In this document: positions 9,116-19,699 of the stretch, piece after piece
Numbering within the stretch: position 1 is the stretch's first letter
Layout of the letters: each line of letters opens with the position of its first letter
Origin: Stieleria varia
GTDB lineage: Bacteria > Planctomycetota > Planctomycetia > Pirellulales > Pirellulaceae
NCBI RefSeq assembly: GCF_038443385.1
Contig: NZ_CP151726.1
Location: forward strand, 7,564,001-7,628,000
Reading direction: 5' to 3'
DNA: 64,000 nt
Translations under genes and position numbers: made by a program
Notes under the pieces: model-generated
Database searches by the model: none
Told to the model about the DNA's origin: nothing
The model's input: the letters and a program-made list of their open reading frames with translations, nothing else

Positions 9116-12100
9116 ATGACACTCGACTGCCCGAATCGTGACGAGCTGGATGCTTTTTTGAACGAAAGGCTTCCAACAACACAGGTCAGCAAGATTGAAA
9201 CGCACATCGAGACGTGTGTCGTATGTCAACGGGTTTTGGATGATTGCTGCGCTGATTCGATTTTCCCCCCACCCCAAGCAAGCGGCTCAACGAAACTACC
9301 TCTGGGGCGCTGGAACGCGGAGGTGGTGGCGCGGTTGGTAAACGCCGTCCACATTTCAAACAACGCGTCTTCTGCGGCGTCCGAGAACCCATTGGTTCCT
9401 CCCGAGATTGACGGCTACGAAATCCAAGCCCTGCTGGGTCGTGGCGGAATGGGGGCTGTTTATCAGGCTGTGCAGTTGGATTTACAGCGTAATGTTGCGA
9501 TCAAAATTCTCGATCGGATTCATTGCAGCGATCCGGAGATGCTGCAAAAACGCTTTTCGAGAGAAGCACGCATCACGGCGAGATTGGATCACACCTCGAT
9601 TGTCCCTGTCTTCAATGTTGGCACCGATTCATCGGGAAGATTCTTTTACACCATGCGAAGCGTGAGCGGACGCACCCTCTCCGAAATCTTTCGACTGGCA
9701 AGGGACGAACGCGAAGGTTGGAATCAATCTCGTGCGTTGGGCGTGATGGTGCGGGTTTGTCAAACCATCGCTTTCGCTCACAGCCAAAGGATTGTTCATC
9801 GTGACATAAAGCCATCGAATGTCATGGTGGGTGACCTGGGTGATGTTTATGTCTTGGACTGGGGGTTGGCGGTTGAATTAACGAATCAGCGCACCAATGG
9901 CATGGTAGCCGTTGATTCGAACGAGGCAAACGATCCGATTGACCCCAAGATCGCCAATGAGGTGAGTTTTTTTGACGATGAGGCTCGGCAATCCCAGCTC
10001 GACTCAGAGACTCAAGGTCAGTCGCTCGTGTCGACCGTCTTCGCGCCCCAGATCGATCACTCCCGGGGCGGTGAGCGAAGTCTGCTGACGATTGACGGCA
10101 CCGTTCTAGGGACGCCGTCTTACATGTCTCCGGAGCAGGCTTCCGGGAATGTTTCACTGATTGGCACCCATTCGGACATCTATTCGCTCGGAGCCATCTT
10201 GTATGAATTGCTCGCCGGATGTTCCCCCTTTCACAAAGAAAGACAGTCTGGCGGGTCACGTGGCGTGATCGCCGCCGTTCTGCAACGCGAGCCCACAAGC
10301 GTTCTCCAATTCAATCGAGAGGTCGCACCCGGGCTGTTAGCGATTTGCCAAAAGGCGATGGCACGATCGATCGATCAACGCTACGAATCGTCACGTAGCA
10401 TGGCGGAGGATCTCCAGGCATTCTTGGATCAACGAGTCGTGCAAGCCTATCAGACGGGCGCGATAGCTGGTGTCAAATTATGGATCCGTCGAAATCGTGG
10501 GCTCGCCGCTGCGGTATCACTGGCGTTCTTTTTTGCGATCATGGGGCTAACCACGACAGCACTGGTTCAATGGAAAGCAAAGAAGCAATTGACCGAGGTC
10601 AATGCCGAAATCCAAACCACGTTGGTCCGAGAATCCAGGGAAAAAGATCGAGCCACAGCAGCTTCGCATCGGGCTCAGAGCGTCTTGGCGGATATGTACA
10701 CGTCGCGTGGGTTGCGATTGGAGAATGAATCTCGGCACAATGAATCCCTGCTTTGGTATGCGGAAGCGGCGATTGAGGCCGAGAATGATCCGACGAGATA
10801 CAACGCTAATCTCCTCAGGGCTCGTAATGCGGCCAAACAAGCAACCGTCCCCGTCGGTGCTTTCATGATCAACGCAGATTACCTTCATGACTGTCATTTC
10901 CTCGACGATGGACGGCAATTATTGATTCATGCTGGTGACGACGTCACCATCAGGGACTGGTCGACACCTGATTCTGATCCGACTTATTACGCCAAGTGCA
11001 CTGCGGTCTGCCCGAACGTTCGAGGCGATCAAGTTGCCGTCGGACGACCCGACGGCCGAATCGAAATTCTCGGAATGCCGGCCGCCACGCTGCAGCAAGA
11101 ACTGCAGATGAAATCGGCAGTATCCGCGCTGTGCCACAACGAATCAACATCGACCTGGGCGTTCGCATCTGGCAATCAGATTCGTCTTTGGCGCAGCGAA
11201 CAAGATGATTTTTTCGGTGGCTATGGACTAGTGGATGGATGGATCGATTCGGTCACGTTTTCCCCTGACGGAAAGCGGCTGGCGGTCGCGACCAAACAAC
11301 ACCAAGCATTCGTCTTTGAAATCGATGCAAACGGATTGAGCGAGACGCCTGTCCTCGGACCTGTCCCCCATCGACACATTGATCACACGGGACCACCTCG
11401 AGGACCGGTTTTTTTCGATCGCGGTAGCACACTGGTTTGCATCCCCGTCGAACAGCAACTTTCGTTTTGGGACATTGACTCAGAACCCCCCAGCCAACCT
11501 CGTGTGCAGAATTCCCAGGCTAATTACGATGCGGACCGTATCGTCAGCAACCTCGCTGCGGATCGATTTGCAACGATCTCCAACCATCGGATGGAAGTCT
11601 ATCACGCCGGGGCCAAAGGTGTTGCCAATCGAAAGCCTCACTCGAATGCGATTTTGGCGGTTGCACTGAGCAGCGATGGCACACTGTTGACCGCGGGGCG
11701 TGAAGGGTTGGCTCAGTTAGCGGATTTTGATACGGGAGATTCACTCAGCGGGCCGATGCTGCACGAACATCCGGTACGTGGGGCCGCCATTTCGAATGAT
11801 GCTCGCTATCTGGCGATGATCGAAGAAAAGGGATTGGTTCGGATTTGGAAACGGCAAAGTGAAAAGGTGGTACGCAGGGCATTCACTCATTGGGGCCGTG
11901 CGGTACGCTTGAGCGCAGATGGAACACTCGTTTCTCCTGGATTCTGGAACGAAGATTCATCGCCCGAAGCGTTGACGCTGACCCGTTTACGCGTGGTCGA
12001 TGCGCGGTCCGGCGATCGGGTAGGCACGGCAATCGACACGCCGGTTCCCTTCCGGGAATCCTGCGTATGCTCGGGAAATGAAATCGTCGCGATCGCTTGG

Positions 12101-14053
12101 AACCGTAACGAGTTAGGCTTTCTCGCTTTCTTTGAAATCAAGACAGGTAAACCGGTTTGCGAACCACTGCCAATGCCGACCCCGATTCTGTCAATCGACG
12201 CTCATCCCACAGCTCCTCAGGTCGCCGTTCTGCATCATACAGGTGTGCAAGTCATTGACCTTGGTAGCAGCCAACGGCTTCACGAACGACATCACCCAAA
12301 ATCGGATTCCTATTTCAACAAAATTCGATACAGTCGTGATGGCACCAAGATGCTCATGCACCGCGATTCCCACACGATTCAGGTCGTTGACGCCAGTAGC
12401 GGCGCATCCGCCCCGTTGCTGATGCAAACCGATCCTGCTTCTTTCATTCGCACCTTTGAAACTTCATCGGACGACCGTTGGCTTGCGATCGGAGCGGTCA
12501 TCGAGGGACGTGAATCAGCCGTTGTGGTTTTTGATCTGAGCACTGGCCGCCAAGTCAGCGAACTGCTTCGGATCCCCGGCGGATGGTTCGCGATTTTCGA
12601 CGTTGCCTTCAGTCCCGATGGAAAATACGTGGCGGCAGGCGGAAATGCGGGTGAGGCGAGGTGTTGGGACTGGCAAACGGGACGCCCAGTTTGCTCGGCG
12701 ATGACAACCGATGGAGAAATCTTTAGCTTGGCGTTCACTCCCCAAGGTTACCTGATCACTGTTGCATCGCGGTGTCATGACGTTTGGGATATCCGAACCG
12801 GATCTCGGGTTCTCGCATTGCACAGCGATTCGTCAAAGAGCGACTATGCCGAGAGCCATTGCTCCGCGATCCTGACTCCCGATGGCAACCATTTGGTGGG
12901 GTGCAACGCGCGGAGCGAAATGCTCGGCGTGACGCAACTGCATCAATGGCTATCGGTGCCTCAAGACACCTTAGGGGCATTCAAACTATTGGGGCAGCTT
13001 GCCTCATCGACGGATGTGAACATGGGAAAAGCACAATTTATTTCATCCTCTCGATGGTTTGATCATTGGAAGACGCTGTGTCGCTTGCCGGACTCACCAC
13101 AGATCCAACCGGATGACTGGCAAGCTCTAATGACGATCTATGCAATGACCGGCAATTGGCGGTCCATGATCCGGCTCGCCAATGAGTTTCCCCAAAGTGC
13201 GGTCGAAACTGCCGAACATCTCATGCAAGCGAGGCGATGGGACGAGGCCATCGAAGTACTGAATCTCGCCATTGAACGCACGCCAGCCGACAGTACCCTC
13301 GTCGCGCAACGAGCCAAAGCTTTCATCGGGGCCGGTCGATACGAGCAAGCCGCGATCGATTTGCAACAATCTCGAGCGAACGAAACCTGGGTGATACGAG
13401 ATGTGTACGATCAGCTACGACGTCAAAACCTGATCGCGCCGGCTGCCCAGACCGGGCTGATGCTACTCGAACGCGAAACCGACGACATGTTATCTGTCTG
13501 GCAAACCCTTGCACCGATGCTTGTTTTCACAGACAGGGAAGAGGATTACCGAACTTGGTCGAGCCGAATCGCTTCGCGATTCTCAGATGTGTCGGATCCT
13601 GAGATCGCCTCGACCGTATGTTTTTCTTGTGCACTGATACCGAGTACCGACATCCTGTCCGTCTTGCCAGTCGATGCATTGGTTAATGAACCCGCCGACA
13701 AACGTGGACCGACCGTTGGTGGCATTTGGACAACCCGGGCACTGATGGCCTACCGGCGAGGAAAACTTGAGCAAGCCAAGGAGTGTTTGGATCAAGCGAT
13801 CGCGCATGGTCCATGGCATTTGCAGCGTTCGATCTGCATGACCTTGCAAGCCGCCGTGGCTTGCGCTTCTGGTCGAGCCGAAGAGGCGAAGGAGCACTTT
13901 CGGAATGCGAGAATTCAGCTCGACAACGCAAGACGCTACGCCGAGGACAACCGAAAGTGGCCAAACGACCTTGAGGTCTTGGTTCAGGAAGTGTCCTTGC
14001 AACTGGATAGAGCAGCGACCATCACGACGACCGATCGAAAGGGCAGCGGTTGA
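9116..14053 (+). CDS. Membrane Ser/Thr protein kinase with N-terminal zinc motif, WD40-like propeller and TPR region
   Basis: I chose the ATG at 9116 (MTLDCPNRDEL) over 9107 because it aligns with the starts of the next two kinases. The domains in order are: a ZAS-like zinc motif HIETCVVC near residue 30; a Hanks-type kinase from about residue 100 with GRGGMGAVY, AIKIL, HRDIKPSN near 228, and DWG in place of DFG near 248; an insertion of about 55 extra residues before GTPSYMSPEQ (about 331-340); a transmembrane helix at about 462-486; a long WD40-like beta-propeller region (about 585-1270, FSPDGK blades); and TPR-like helices to the end. It should phosphorylate Ser/Thr in the cytoplasm while the C-terminal part senses or scaffolds, probably outside the membrane. 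The zinc motif suggests binding to the upstream sigma factor, which is an inference. Confidence 0.9.
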   Translation: MTLDCPNRDELDAFLNERLPTTQVSKIETHIETCVVCQRVLDDCCADSIFPPPQASGSTKLPLGRWNAEVVARLVNAVHISNNASSAASENPLVPPEIDGYEIQALLGRGGMGAVYQAVQLDLQRNVAIKILDRIHCSDPEMLQKRFSREARITARLDHTSIVPVFNVGTDSSGRFFYTMRSVSGRTLSEIFRLARDEREGWNQSRALGVMVRVCQTIAFAHSQRIVHRDIKPSNVMVGDLGDVYVLDWGLAVELTNQRTNGMVAVDSNEANDPIDPKIANEVSFFDDEARQSQLDSETQGQSLVSTVFAPQIDHSRGGERSLLTIDGTVLGTPSYMSPEQASGNVSLIGTHSDIYSLGAILYELLAGCSPFHKERQSGGSRGVIAAVLQREPTSVLQFNREVAPGLLAICQKAMARSIDQRYESSRSMAEDLQAFLDQRVVQAYQTGAIAGVKLWIRRNRGLAAAVSLAFFFAIMGLTTTALVQWKAKKQLTEVNAEIQTTLVRESREKDRATAASHRAQSVLADMYTSRGLRLENESRHNESLLWYAEAAIEAENDPTRYNANLLRARNAAKQATVPVGAFMINADYLHDCHFLDDGRQLLIHAGDDVTIRDWSTPDSDPTYYAKCTAVCPNVRGDQVAVGRPDGRIEILGMPAATLQQELQMKSAVSALCHNESTSTWAFASGNQIRLWRSEQDDFFGGYGLVDGWIDSVTFSPDGKRLAVATKQHQAFVFEIDANGLSETPVLGPVPHRHIDHTGPPRGPVFFDRGSTLVCIPVEQQLSFWDIDSEPPSQPRVQNSQANYDADRIVSNLAADRFATISNHRMEVYHAGAKGVANRKPHSNAILAVALSSDGTLLTAGREGLAQLADFDTGDSLSGPMLHEHPVRGAAISNDARYLAMIEEKGLVRIWKRQSEKVVRRAFTHWGRAVRLSADGTLVSPGFWNEDSSPEALTLTRLRVVDARSGDRVGTAIDTPVPFRESCVCSGNEIVAIAWNRNELGFLAFFEIKTGKPVCEPLPMPTPILSIDAHPTAPQVAVLHHTGVQVIDLGSSQRLHERHHPKSDSYFNKIRYSRDGTKMLMHRDSHTIQVVDASSGASAPLLMQTDPASFIRTFETSSDDRWLAIGAVIEGRESAVVVFDLSTGRQVSELLRIPGGWFAIFDVAFSPDGKYVAAGGNAGEARCWDWQTGRPVCSAMTTDGEIFSLAFTPQGYLITVASRCHDVWDIRTGSRVLALHSDSSKSDYAESHCSAILTPDGNHLVGCNARSEMLGVTQLHQWLSVPQDTLGAFKLLGQLASSTDVNMGKAQFISSSRWFDHWKTLCRLPDSPQIQPDDWQALMTIYAMTGNWRSMIRLANEFPQSAVETAEHLMQARRWDEAIEVLNLAIERTPADSTLVAQRAKAFIGAGRYEQAAIDLQQSRANETWVIRDVYDQLRRQNLIAPAAQTGLMLLERETDDMLSVWQTLAPMLVFTDREEDYRTWSSRIASRFSDVSDPEIASTVCFSCALIPSTDILSVLPVDALVNEPADKRGPTVGGIWTTRALMAYRRGKLEQAKECLDQAIAHGPWHLQRSICMTLQAAVACASGRAEEAKEHFRNARIQLDNARRYAEDNRKWPNDLEVLVQEVSLQLDRAATITTTDRKGSG

Positions 14054-14245
14054 TCCACGAAATCATCAGCAGGTGCTGGAATGAAAGCCGGTGTGAGGAT
14101 TCGGGAAGTTTTCCACGTAGTTTTGGGTTGAAGCACCGGTATCACTTATCGAACGAATCCATCCTTCCGCATCGCTCTTGAGGCTTTCTGGTCTCGTGCG
14201 TGGCGTTGTCTTCACCAATTAACAGCTACTCCCACAATCGATCGG

Positions 14246-16765
14246 ATGACCATGGATCACTGTCCCAGTCACGATCTGCTCGACGCATTTCTCGACGCGA
14301 AGCTCCATCCGCAACAATATCACGACATGGAGTCTCATATTGAGACTTGTGTTGGGTGTCAAGAGACGCTCAACGCGCGTTGTGAGTCTCACGACACCAT
14401 TGCAACACTTCACCGATCCGCGAAGTCGCAGCAAGGTAAAGGGCACTGGTATTTGGATCGCGTTGAGCGTTTGGCACATGCATTGAGGCAAGCGGAGACC
14501 GATGACCTTGCCAAATTGGCTCAGGATTCGGTCACGATGAGATCAGTGCCAACGCTGACCGGTTACGCAATCGAGGGGATCTTAGGGCGTGGCGGGATGG
14601 GGATCGTGCTCAAAGCACGGCACCAACGAATGCAACGCGACGTCGCGATCAAAGTTCTGCCAGAAAGCGCCGTTCGGCAGCCATCGTTTATTGGTCGTTT
14701 TTATCGTGAGGCTCAAGCGGTAGCCAGATTGGCTCACCCTAACATCGTTTCGGCTTACGATGCTGGTGAACAAGATGGAATCCACTACCTCGTCATGGAG
14801 TTCGTCGATGGGCACGATCTTGAGGAAATCCTTAAACGGCAAGGTCCATTGGCGTTGGATGATGTCCTCGAGTGCATGATTCAAGCCGCGCAAGGTTTGG
14901 CGTACGCGCATGGTCGAGGCATCATTCATCGCGATATCAAACCTGCCAATTTATTGCTGCAGCCCGATGGTGTCATCAAAATCTTGGATATGGGCTTGGC
15001 GCGTATGACTGAATTGGGACTTGAGGGCACCGACACGAATGCTCAATTCACACTTGCCGGCCAGATCATGGGCACGGTCGACTTCATGGCACCCGAACAG
15101 GCACTCGACACCCGATCGGCAGACGCCCGCGCCGACATCTACAGTCTCGGCTGCACCATGTTTCGGTTGCTCACGGGCGCCAGTCCCTTTCCAGGCGATA
15201 CCGTGATGAAGAAACTCATCTCACATCGAGATGATGCGATACCCAAATTGAACGAGAAGCGGCCCGACATCCCAATGGCAATCGATGTGATCCTTCAAAA
15301 GATGATGGCCAAGACCCCGGATCAACGATATGAGTCGATGGACGAGGTGATCTCTCATTTGCGTACCGTGCGCGACGAAGAAACGGGCCTGGGCGTCCCT
15401 AATTTGGTCGGCCTGGCTGAACAAGCCAACCGGATCGGAGCAACTCAAGTTGACGATTTTGTCGAATCCTACGGTGAAACTCAGACTTGTGCTGGCTCAG
15501 CTTCGACGTTGACGGAACATTACTCGATCAGTGCAGAGGGATATCCAAATGTCGATGCCGCAACGAGCGAACCGGTAACCAGCTTGCCTGAAACCGATTC
15601 TGAAGGAAACGACCAACATCACCGCTGGCCATCGATTGTCGCGATGTTAGGTGGTATTCCCCTGCTTGTCGCCGCCGTTGTCTTGCTCATCCAAACACCG
15701 CACGGAGTCCTGAAGATCGAGATCGAAGATCCGTCCATTGAAGTTTCTGTCGGTGCTGACGAACGACTTCGTGTCACGGGAAGCCATGGCGAGTTCCAGG
15801 TCGTGCCGGGACCACATCGTTTGCAAATCATGGTAGGCGATCAAACCTTTCAAACCAAAGAATTCACAATCGGCAAAGGGGATGACGTCGCTCTTCGCAT
15901 TGCGATGATCGACAATCAGAAGGTACGAATCATCCGTGATGGAAAGTCTATCGAAGAGCTTAAGATATCGAATTCTTTGGAGCTGAAATCTATAAGCGAC
16001 GCCGCTTCGCTGCCTTCCCAAATCTCTGCTTCCGATGGAACCAATCGTCCACCAAGCCCCAATAGCGACCGCGAATCGCTGATGGTTATGTCAGACGAAT
16101 ATCCCGGAAACCACGCCTTGTGGCTGAGCGTCAGGAACGAACATTACGTCGATGTGCCGACGCTGACGGCGAGTACAGTCTGGGATCGTTTTCAGAAAAC
16201 GGGAGCGTCGACATTGGAGATATGGATCCAACGCGACCGCAAAGGGATGGATGTGCACGAAGCATATCTTGGCATCCAGCACTTCGCGATCAACAGCGCT
16301 CCAGGATCCGGCTTCATCGCGGACGGCGAAGCGTCCGGACGTGGGGCTCCTTCGATTCGCTTTCGTGACCTCTACGGGCCACTCTGGCACCAAGAGCAAG
16401 CCTCCCGTTGGATGCATGTCGCCGCCGTCGACGAGTTGGAGAAGCAACGGCGGTTGTACATCAATGGAAAACTTGTAGGAAGCGGACCATCGGATTCCGA
16501 TTGGGGCGCCGGTGGCGGAGGCAAGTGGCAAACCACGATGAAACTGGGGGCAACGATGGTGGGAGCGATCGGTGAAGCCCGAATCTCGATGAACGCCAGG
16601 TACCACGACGACTTTGTCCCCGAATTCAATTTTAAAAGCGACGAACACACTCTTGCCTTGTACCATGTGAATGAAGGCAGCGGAGACATTCTGCATGATT
16701 CGTCAGGAAACGAGCATCATGGAAAAATCATTGGGGCTAAATGGCTCACCTTATCCCCACATTGA
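14246..16765 (+). CDS. Membrane Ser/Thr protein kinase with N-terminal zinc motif and C-terminal LamG-like domain
   Basis: This 839-aa protein starts with MTMDHCPSHDLLDAF and the zinc motif HIETCVGC near residues 31-38. The kinase domain runs from about residue 106 with GRGGMGIVLKA, VAIKVLP, HRDIKPANLLL near 228, DMG in place of DFG near 248, and MAPEQA near 282. A transmembrane helix follows at about 461-482 (MLGGIPLLVAAVVLLI). The C-terminal portion (about 610-835) resembles a concanavalin/LamG-like domain, with STLEIWIQRD and LYHVNEGSGD, known in other proteins to bind glycans or proteins. It follows the first kinase after 192 bp in the same direction. An ATG at 14252 is an alternative start. 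DMG keeps the metal-binding Asp, so activity is expected. Confidence 0.9.
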   Translation: MTMDHCPSHDLLDAFLDAKLHPQQYHDMESHIETCVGCQETLNARCESHDTIATLHRSAKSQQGKGHWYLDRVERLAHALRQAETDDLAKLAQDSVTMRSVPTLTGYAIEGILGRGGMGIVLKARHQRMQRDVAIKVLPESAVRQPSFIGRFYREAQAVARLAHPNIVSAYDAGEQDGIHYLVMEFVDGHDLEEILKRQGPLALDDVLECMIQAAQGLAYAHGRGIIHRDIKPANLLLQPDGVIKILDMGLARMTELGLEGTDTNAQFTLAGQIMGTVDFMAPEQALDTRSADARADIYSLGCTMFRLLTGASPFPGDTVMKKLISHRDDAIPKLNEKRPDIPMAIDVILQKMMAKTPDQRYESMDEVISHLRTVRDEETGLGVPNLVGLAEQANRIGATQVDDFVESYGETQTCAGSASTLTEHYSISAEGYPNVDAATSEPVTSLPETDSEGNDQHHRWPSIVAMLGGIPLLVAAVVLLIQTPHGVLKIEIEDPSIEVSVGADERLRVTGSHGEFQVVPGPHRLQIMVGDQTFQTKEFTIGKGDDVALRIAMIDNQKVRIIRDGKSIEELKISNSLELKSISDAASLPSQISASDGTNRPPSPNSDRESLMVMSDEYPGNHALWLSVRNEHYVDVPTLTASTVWDRFQKTGASTLEIWIQRDRKGMDVHEAYLGIQHFAINSAPGSGFIADGEASGRGAPSIRFRDLYGPLWHQEQASRWMHVAAVDELEKQRRLYINGKLVGSGPSDSDWGAGGGGKWQTTMKLGATMVGAIGEARISMNARYHDDFVPEFNFKSDEHTLALYHVNEGSGDILHDSSGNEHHGKIIGAKWLTLSPH

Positions 16766-16842
16766 ACCTGGACATCCCTAGCCTTCATTTGGTCGTTCGA
16801 TCTTAGATTGATTCGATTGAACCTTCATCACCAACCACTCAC

Positions 16843-19536
16843 GTGCCCGATTGCCCTCCCGCCGAGATTCTCCAGCGATTCGTCGACGAAAGACTTTCGG
16901 CGGATGCGTGTTCGCGATTGGAGGGACACATCGGCGATTGTGTCGACTGCCAAAGCAAACTCGATCATCTCTGCGCGAGCGTCTTGCCAGCCGTGCACGT
17001 GATGATCGATCCACAGCACCTTCCGATTCCTGACAGAGCTTGGAGCCCAGCCCGCGCCGAACGCTTGGCAGCGGCCGTTCGCAAAGCCAACTCGCCGCAC
17101 CCGCCAACACATTCAAGTGAAGTCCCGTTGCTGTCGTCAGTGGACACTGACGACGGCGGGACGTACGGCGAAGAAACCACTGGCGGCGACTCGCAGCAAT
17201 TGCCGGAAACCATTGATCCTGGTGAAGACGATTCGCCAAACTCGGAAATCTCATACGCCGAGAAAGCTCGCGTTTCTTCCCCCATCAGGAAAATCGACGA
17301 CTACGAGATCGTCAGCGAAATCGCTCGTGGAGGGATGGGAATCGTCTACAAAGCATGGGACGTCAAACTCAAATGCTTCCTGGCACTAAAAACGATCGTG
17401 TCGGGTGAACTCGCCAGCGAACGAAACTTATATCGATTTCAACGCGAAGCCGAAGCGACCGCAAAGCTACGACATCCGAACATCGTTCGCATCCACCGAG
17501 TCGGTGAATGCAACGGACTGCACTATTTCACGATGGACTTCATCGCGGGACCAACTCTTCAGCATCTGGCGAAGCAACAATCGTTGAGCGAAGCGGACGC
17601 AGTTCGCCTAACGATTGAAATCTGTGATGCCATCGCTTATGCACACAAGAACGGGGTGTTGCATCGAGACCTGAAACCCTCCAATGTGCTCACCGATGAA
17701 ACCGGGCGAGCCATGGTCACTGATTTTGGCTTGGCCAAGTGTTTGGAAGACGACAGTGACTTCAGCCAAACCGGTCAAGCGATCGGAACCCCCAGTTATA
17801 TGCCTCCCGAACAAGCGGCAGGTCGTAAAGATGAGATCGGATTTCAAAGCGACGTCTATTCCATCGGTGCCCTGCTGTTTCACTTGTTGACCGGTCGAGC
17901 ACCGTTTGTCGGGGAAACACATCATGCGATCATTCATCAAGTGCTTGAGTCAGAAACCGTCTCTCCCCGAAAGCTCAACCCTAAAGTCAGCCGATCACTT
18001 GAGATCATTTGTGTTAAGTGTCTCCAGAAAGAATGCTCGCGTCGTTACACCACGGCTTTAGAACTCAAGCAAGATTTGGAACGATTCCAGTTGGGATATC
18101 CCATCCTCGCTCGACGCGCTTCCCCGTTTGAACGTTTGCAAAGTTGGTGCCGCCGAAATCGGGCGATCGCTGCCATGATCGTCATCACGTTGTTAACATT
18201 CGGCATTGGAATCGCGATGACAAGGCATCGCAGCCGCATGGTGACTGAAAACATGATGGCACGTGTCGACTCTGCGTGGGATCGTCTGAATGCCCAGATG
18301 CAGTCCGTCGACTTGACCCATCAATCTTCCCATGACGAGCTCGTGCCGCGACGCGTCGGGATGGACGCCGATCAGCTACAGGCGGCGTTGGACGGTTACG
18401 ACGATGCGATCGCCGCATGGCAAACATTCAATGGAACCAGCGTCCTCAGCGAGCAAAGGCGTTTCGATATTGCCGAGGCATCGTATCGTGTGGCAAAGGC
18501 GAGTCGGTTGCTCGGCGACTTCCCTCGCTCTGAACATGCCTTTCAAACGGCGATCGATCGATTGCAGAAGTTGAGCCAACAGGTTCCGGCCAATCCTCAA
18601 TATGCAACGTTGCTCGGCGAAGCCTACGACTATCTCGGTGAACTCTATCGCGACCACGGACATCGTCAGCAAGCGGAGTCGGCATACCAGAAGTCCTTGT
18701 CACTGCTCAAAGACGCTCAGGCAAAGTTCCCAGAGAATCCCGCAACGAGTCAAGAGTTGGCGCGCGTCGAGAATAACCACGGACTACTGCTTGAGAGCGA
18801 GGGGAAACTCGATGCCGCCGCGCGACGATACGCTCAATCCGAGAAGATCTTACGTCAACAGAATTTGCGAGATTCGGAAAATATTGAGTCGCAGATCGAT
18901 TTGGCTCGTACGCTGATCAACCTCGGGCGGATGGAACGTATTCGTCATCGCTACGAAGACGCGGAGAATGCGTATCGTGAAGCGATCGACGAACTTCAGG
19001 GGCTCTTTGATCTGGAACCCGACAATCGCCGAATCGAGTTTCTGCTTGCCGTGACGCAGCGAAATCTCGGTTATATGTTCAGTGAACAACTCAACGACCC
19101 TGTCAAAGCCCAACGCTGGTTGGTGTTGGCGCTAGATCACTTCAACGATTTGCCAACAAGTGTTCCCGAGTATCAGTTCAACAAGATCATCTGCTTGGTG
19201 AATTTGACCAGTCTCCATGGCCTCAGTGGCGACGAAGCCGGCTTGGAAAAATGCCGATCTTTCTACAAGAGTTCACTTGAGGCGATGAATCGATTGATCA
19301 CCGAGTTCCCAGGGATCGCAGAATACGAATCCTGGATGGGTTTGATTCAGGGAAACGGATCAGCCATTGCCGCGATGGAAAAACAAACGTCGTTGGCCAA
19401 GGACCGCATCACTGAGGCGATCAAGCACCAACAGCAAGCGGTTGAATTACAGCCCAACAACCTCGACTATCAGCAACGTTTGGCCAGCCATCGGCAGTTT
19501 CAATCGACGTTGTCAACGGGCCAATCATCCGACTAG
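16843..19536 (+). CDS. Membrane Ser/Thr protein kinase with N-terminal zinc motif and C-terminal TPR repeats
   Basis: This 897-aa protein starts at a GTG chosen because MPDCPPAEILQRFVDERL aligns with the two kinases upstream. The zinc motif is HIGDCVDC near residues 29-36, followed by a Ser/Thr/Gly-rich linker. The kinase domain begins near residue 151 and has ARGGMGIVYKA, ALKTI, HRDLKPSNVL near 274, a canonical DFG near 293 and GTPSYMPPEQA. A transmembrane helix lies at about 441-461 (AMIVITLLTFGIGIAM). Several TPR units occupy about 560-740 (for example QQAESAYQKSLSLL). It is the third kinase in a row behind one ECF sigma gene and the only one with the canonical DFG triplet. No strong ribosome-binding site is visible before the GTG. 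Confidence 0.9.
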   Translation: MPDCPPAEILQRFVDERLSADACSRLEGHIGDCVDCQSKLDHLCASVLPAVHVMIDPQHLPIPDRAWSPARAERLAAAVRKANSPHPPTHSSEVPLLSSVDTDDGGTYGEETTGGDSQQLPETIDPGEDDSPNSEISYAEKARVSSPIRKIDDYEIVSEIARGGMGIVYKAWDVKLKCFLALKTIVSGELASERNLYRFQREAEATAKLRHPNIVRIHRVGECNGLHYFTMDFIAGPTLQHLAKQQSLSEADAVRLTIEICDAIAYAHKNGVLHRDLKPSNVLTDETGRAMVTDFGLAKCLEDDSDFSQTGQAIGTPSYMPPEQAAGRKDEIGFQSDVYSIGALLFHLLTGRAPFVGETHHAIIHQVLESETVSPRKLNPKVSRSLEIICVKCLQKECSRRYTTALELKQDLERFQLGYPILARRASPFERLQSWCRRNRAIAAMIVITLLTFGIGIAMTRHRSRMVTENMMARVDSAWDRLNAQMQSVDLTHQSSHDELVPRRVGMDADQLQAALDGYDDAIAAWQTFNGTSVLSEQRRFDIAEASYRVAKASRLLGDFPRSEHAFQTAIDRLQKLSQQVPANPQYATLLGEAYDYLGELYRDHGHRQQAESAYQKSLSLLKDAQAKFPENPATSQELARVENNHGLLLESEGKLDAAARRYAQSEKILRQQNLRDSENIESQIDLARTLINLGRMERIRHRYEDAENAYREAIDELQGLFDLEPDNRRIEFLLAVTQRNLGYMFSEQLNDPVKAQRWLVLALDHFNDLPTSVPEYQFNKIICLVNLTSLHGLSGDEAGLEKCRSFYKSSLEAMNRLITEFPGIAEYESWMGLIQGNGSAIAAMEKQTSLAKDRITEAIKHQQQAVELQPNNLDYQQRLASHRQFQSTLSTGQSSD

Positions 19537-19699
19537 GTAAACTGGGTCCACCCTGCGGGTTATTTGCTTTTTTCACCCTTCAGATTCTCAATCCGCCGAT
19601 TTCAGATAGGAATGCAGATCGTAACGCTTGCATCTGTCGTCTCACCGCAGTCAACGGCGGACCGATGGATGCAGCCTCCCTGACGGGCCACTGAACATA

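Noticed and set aside
19628..19699. Upstream start for the outer-membrane-type protein
   Set aside because: It would place 24 polar residues before a clear signal peptide.
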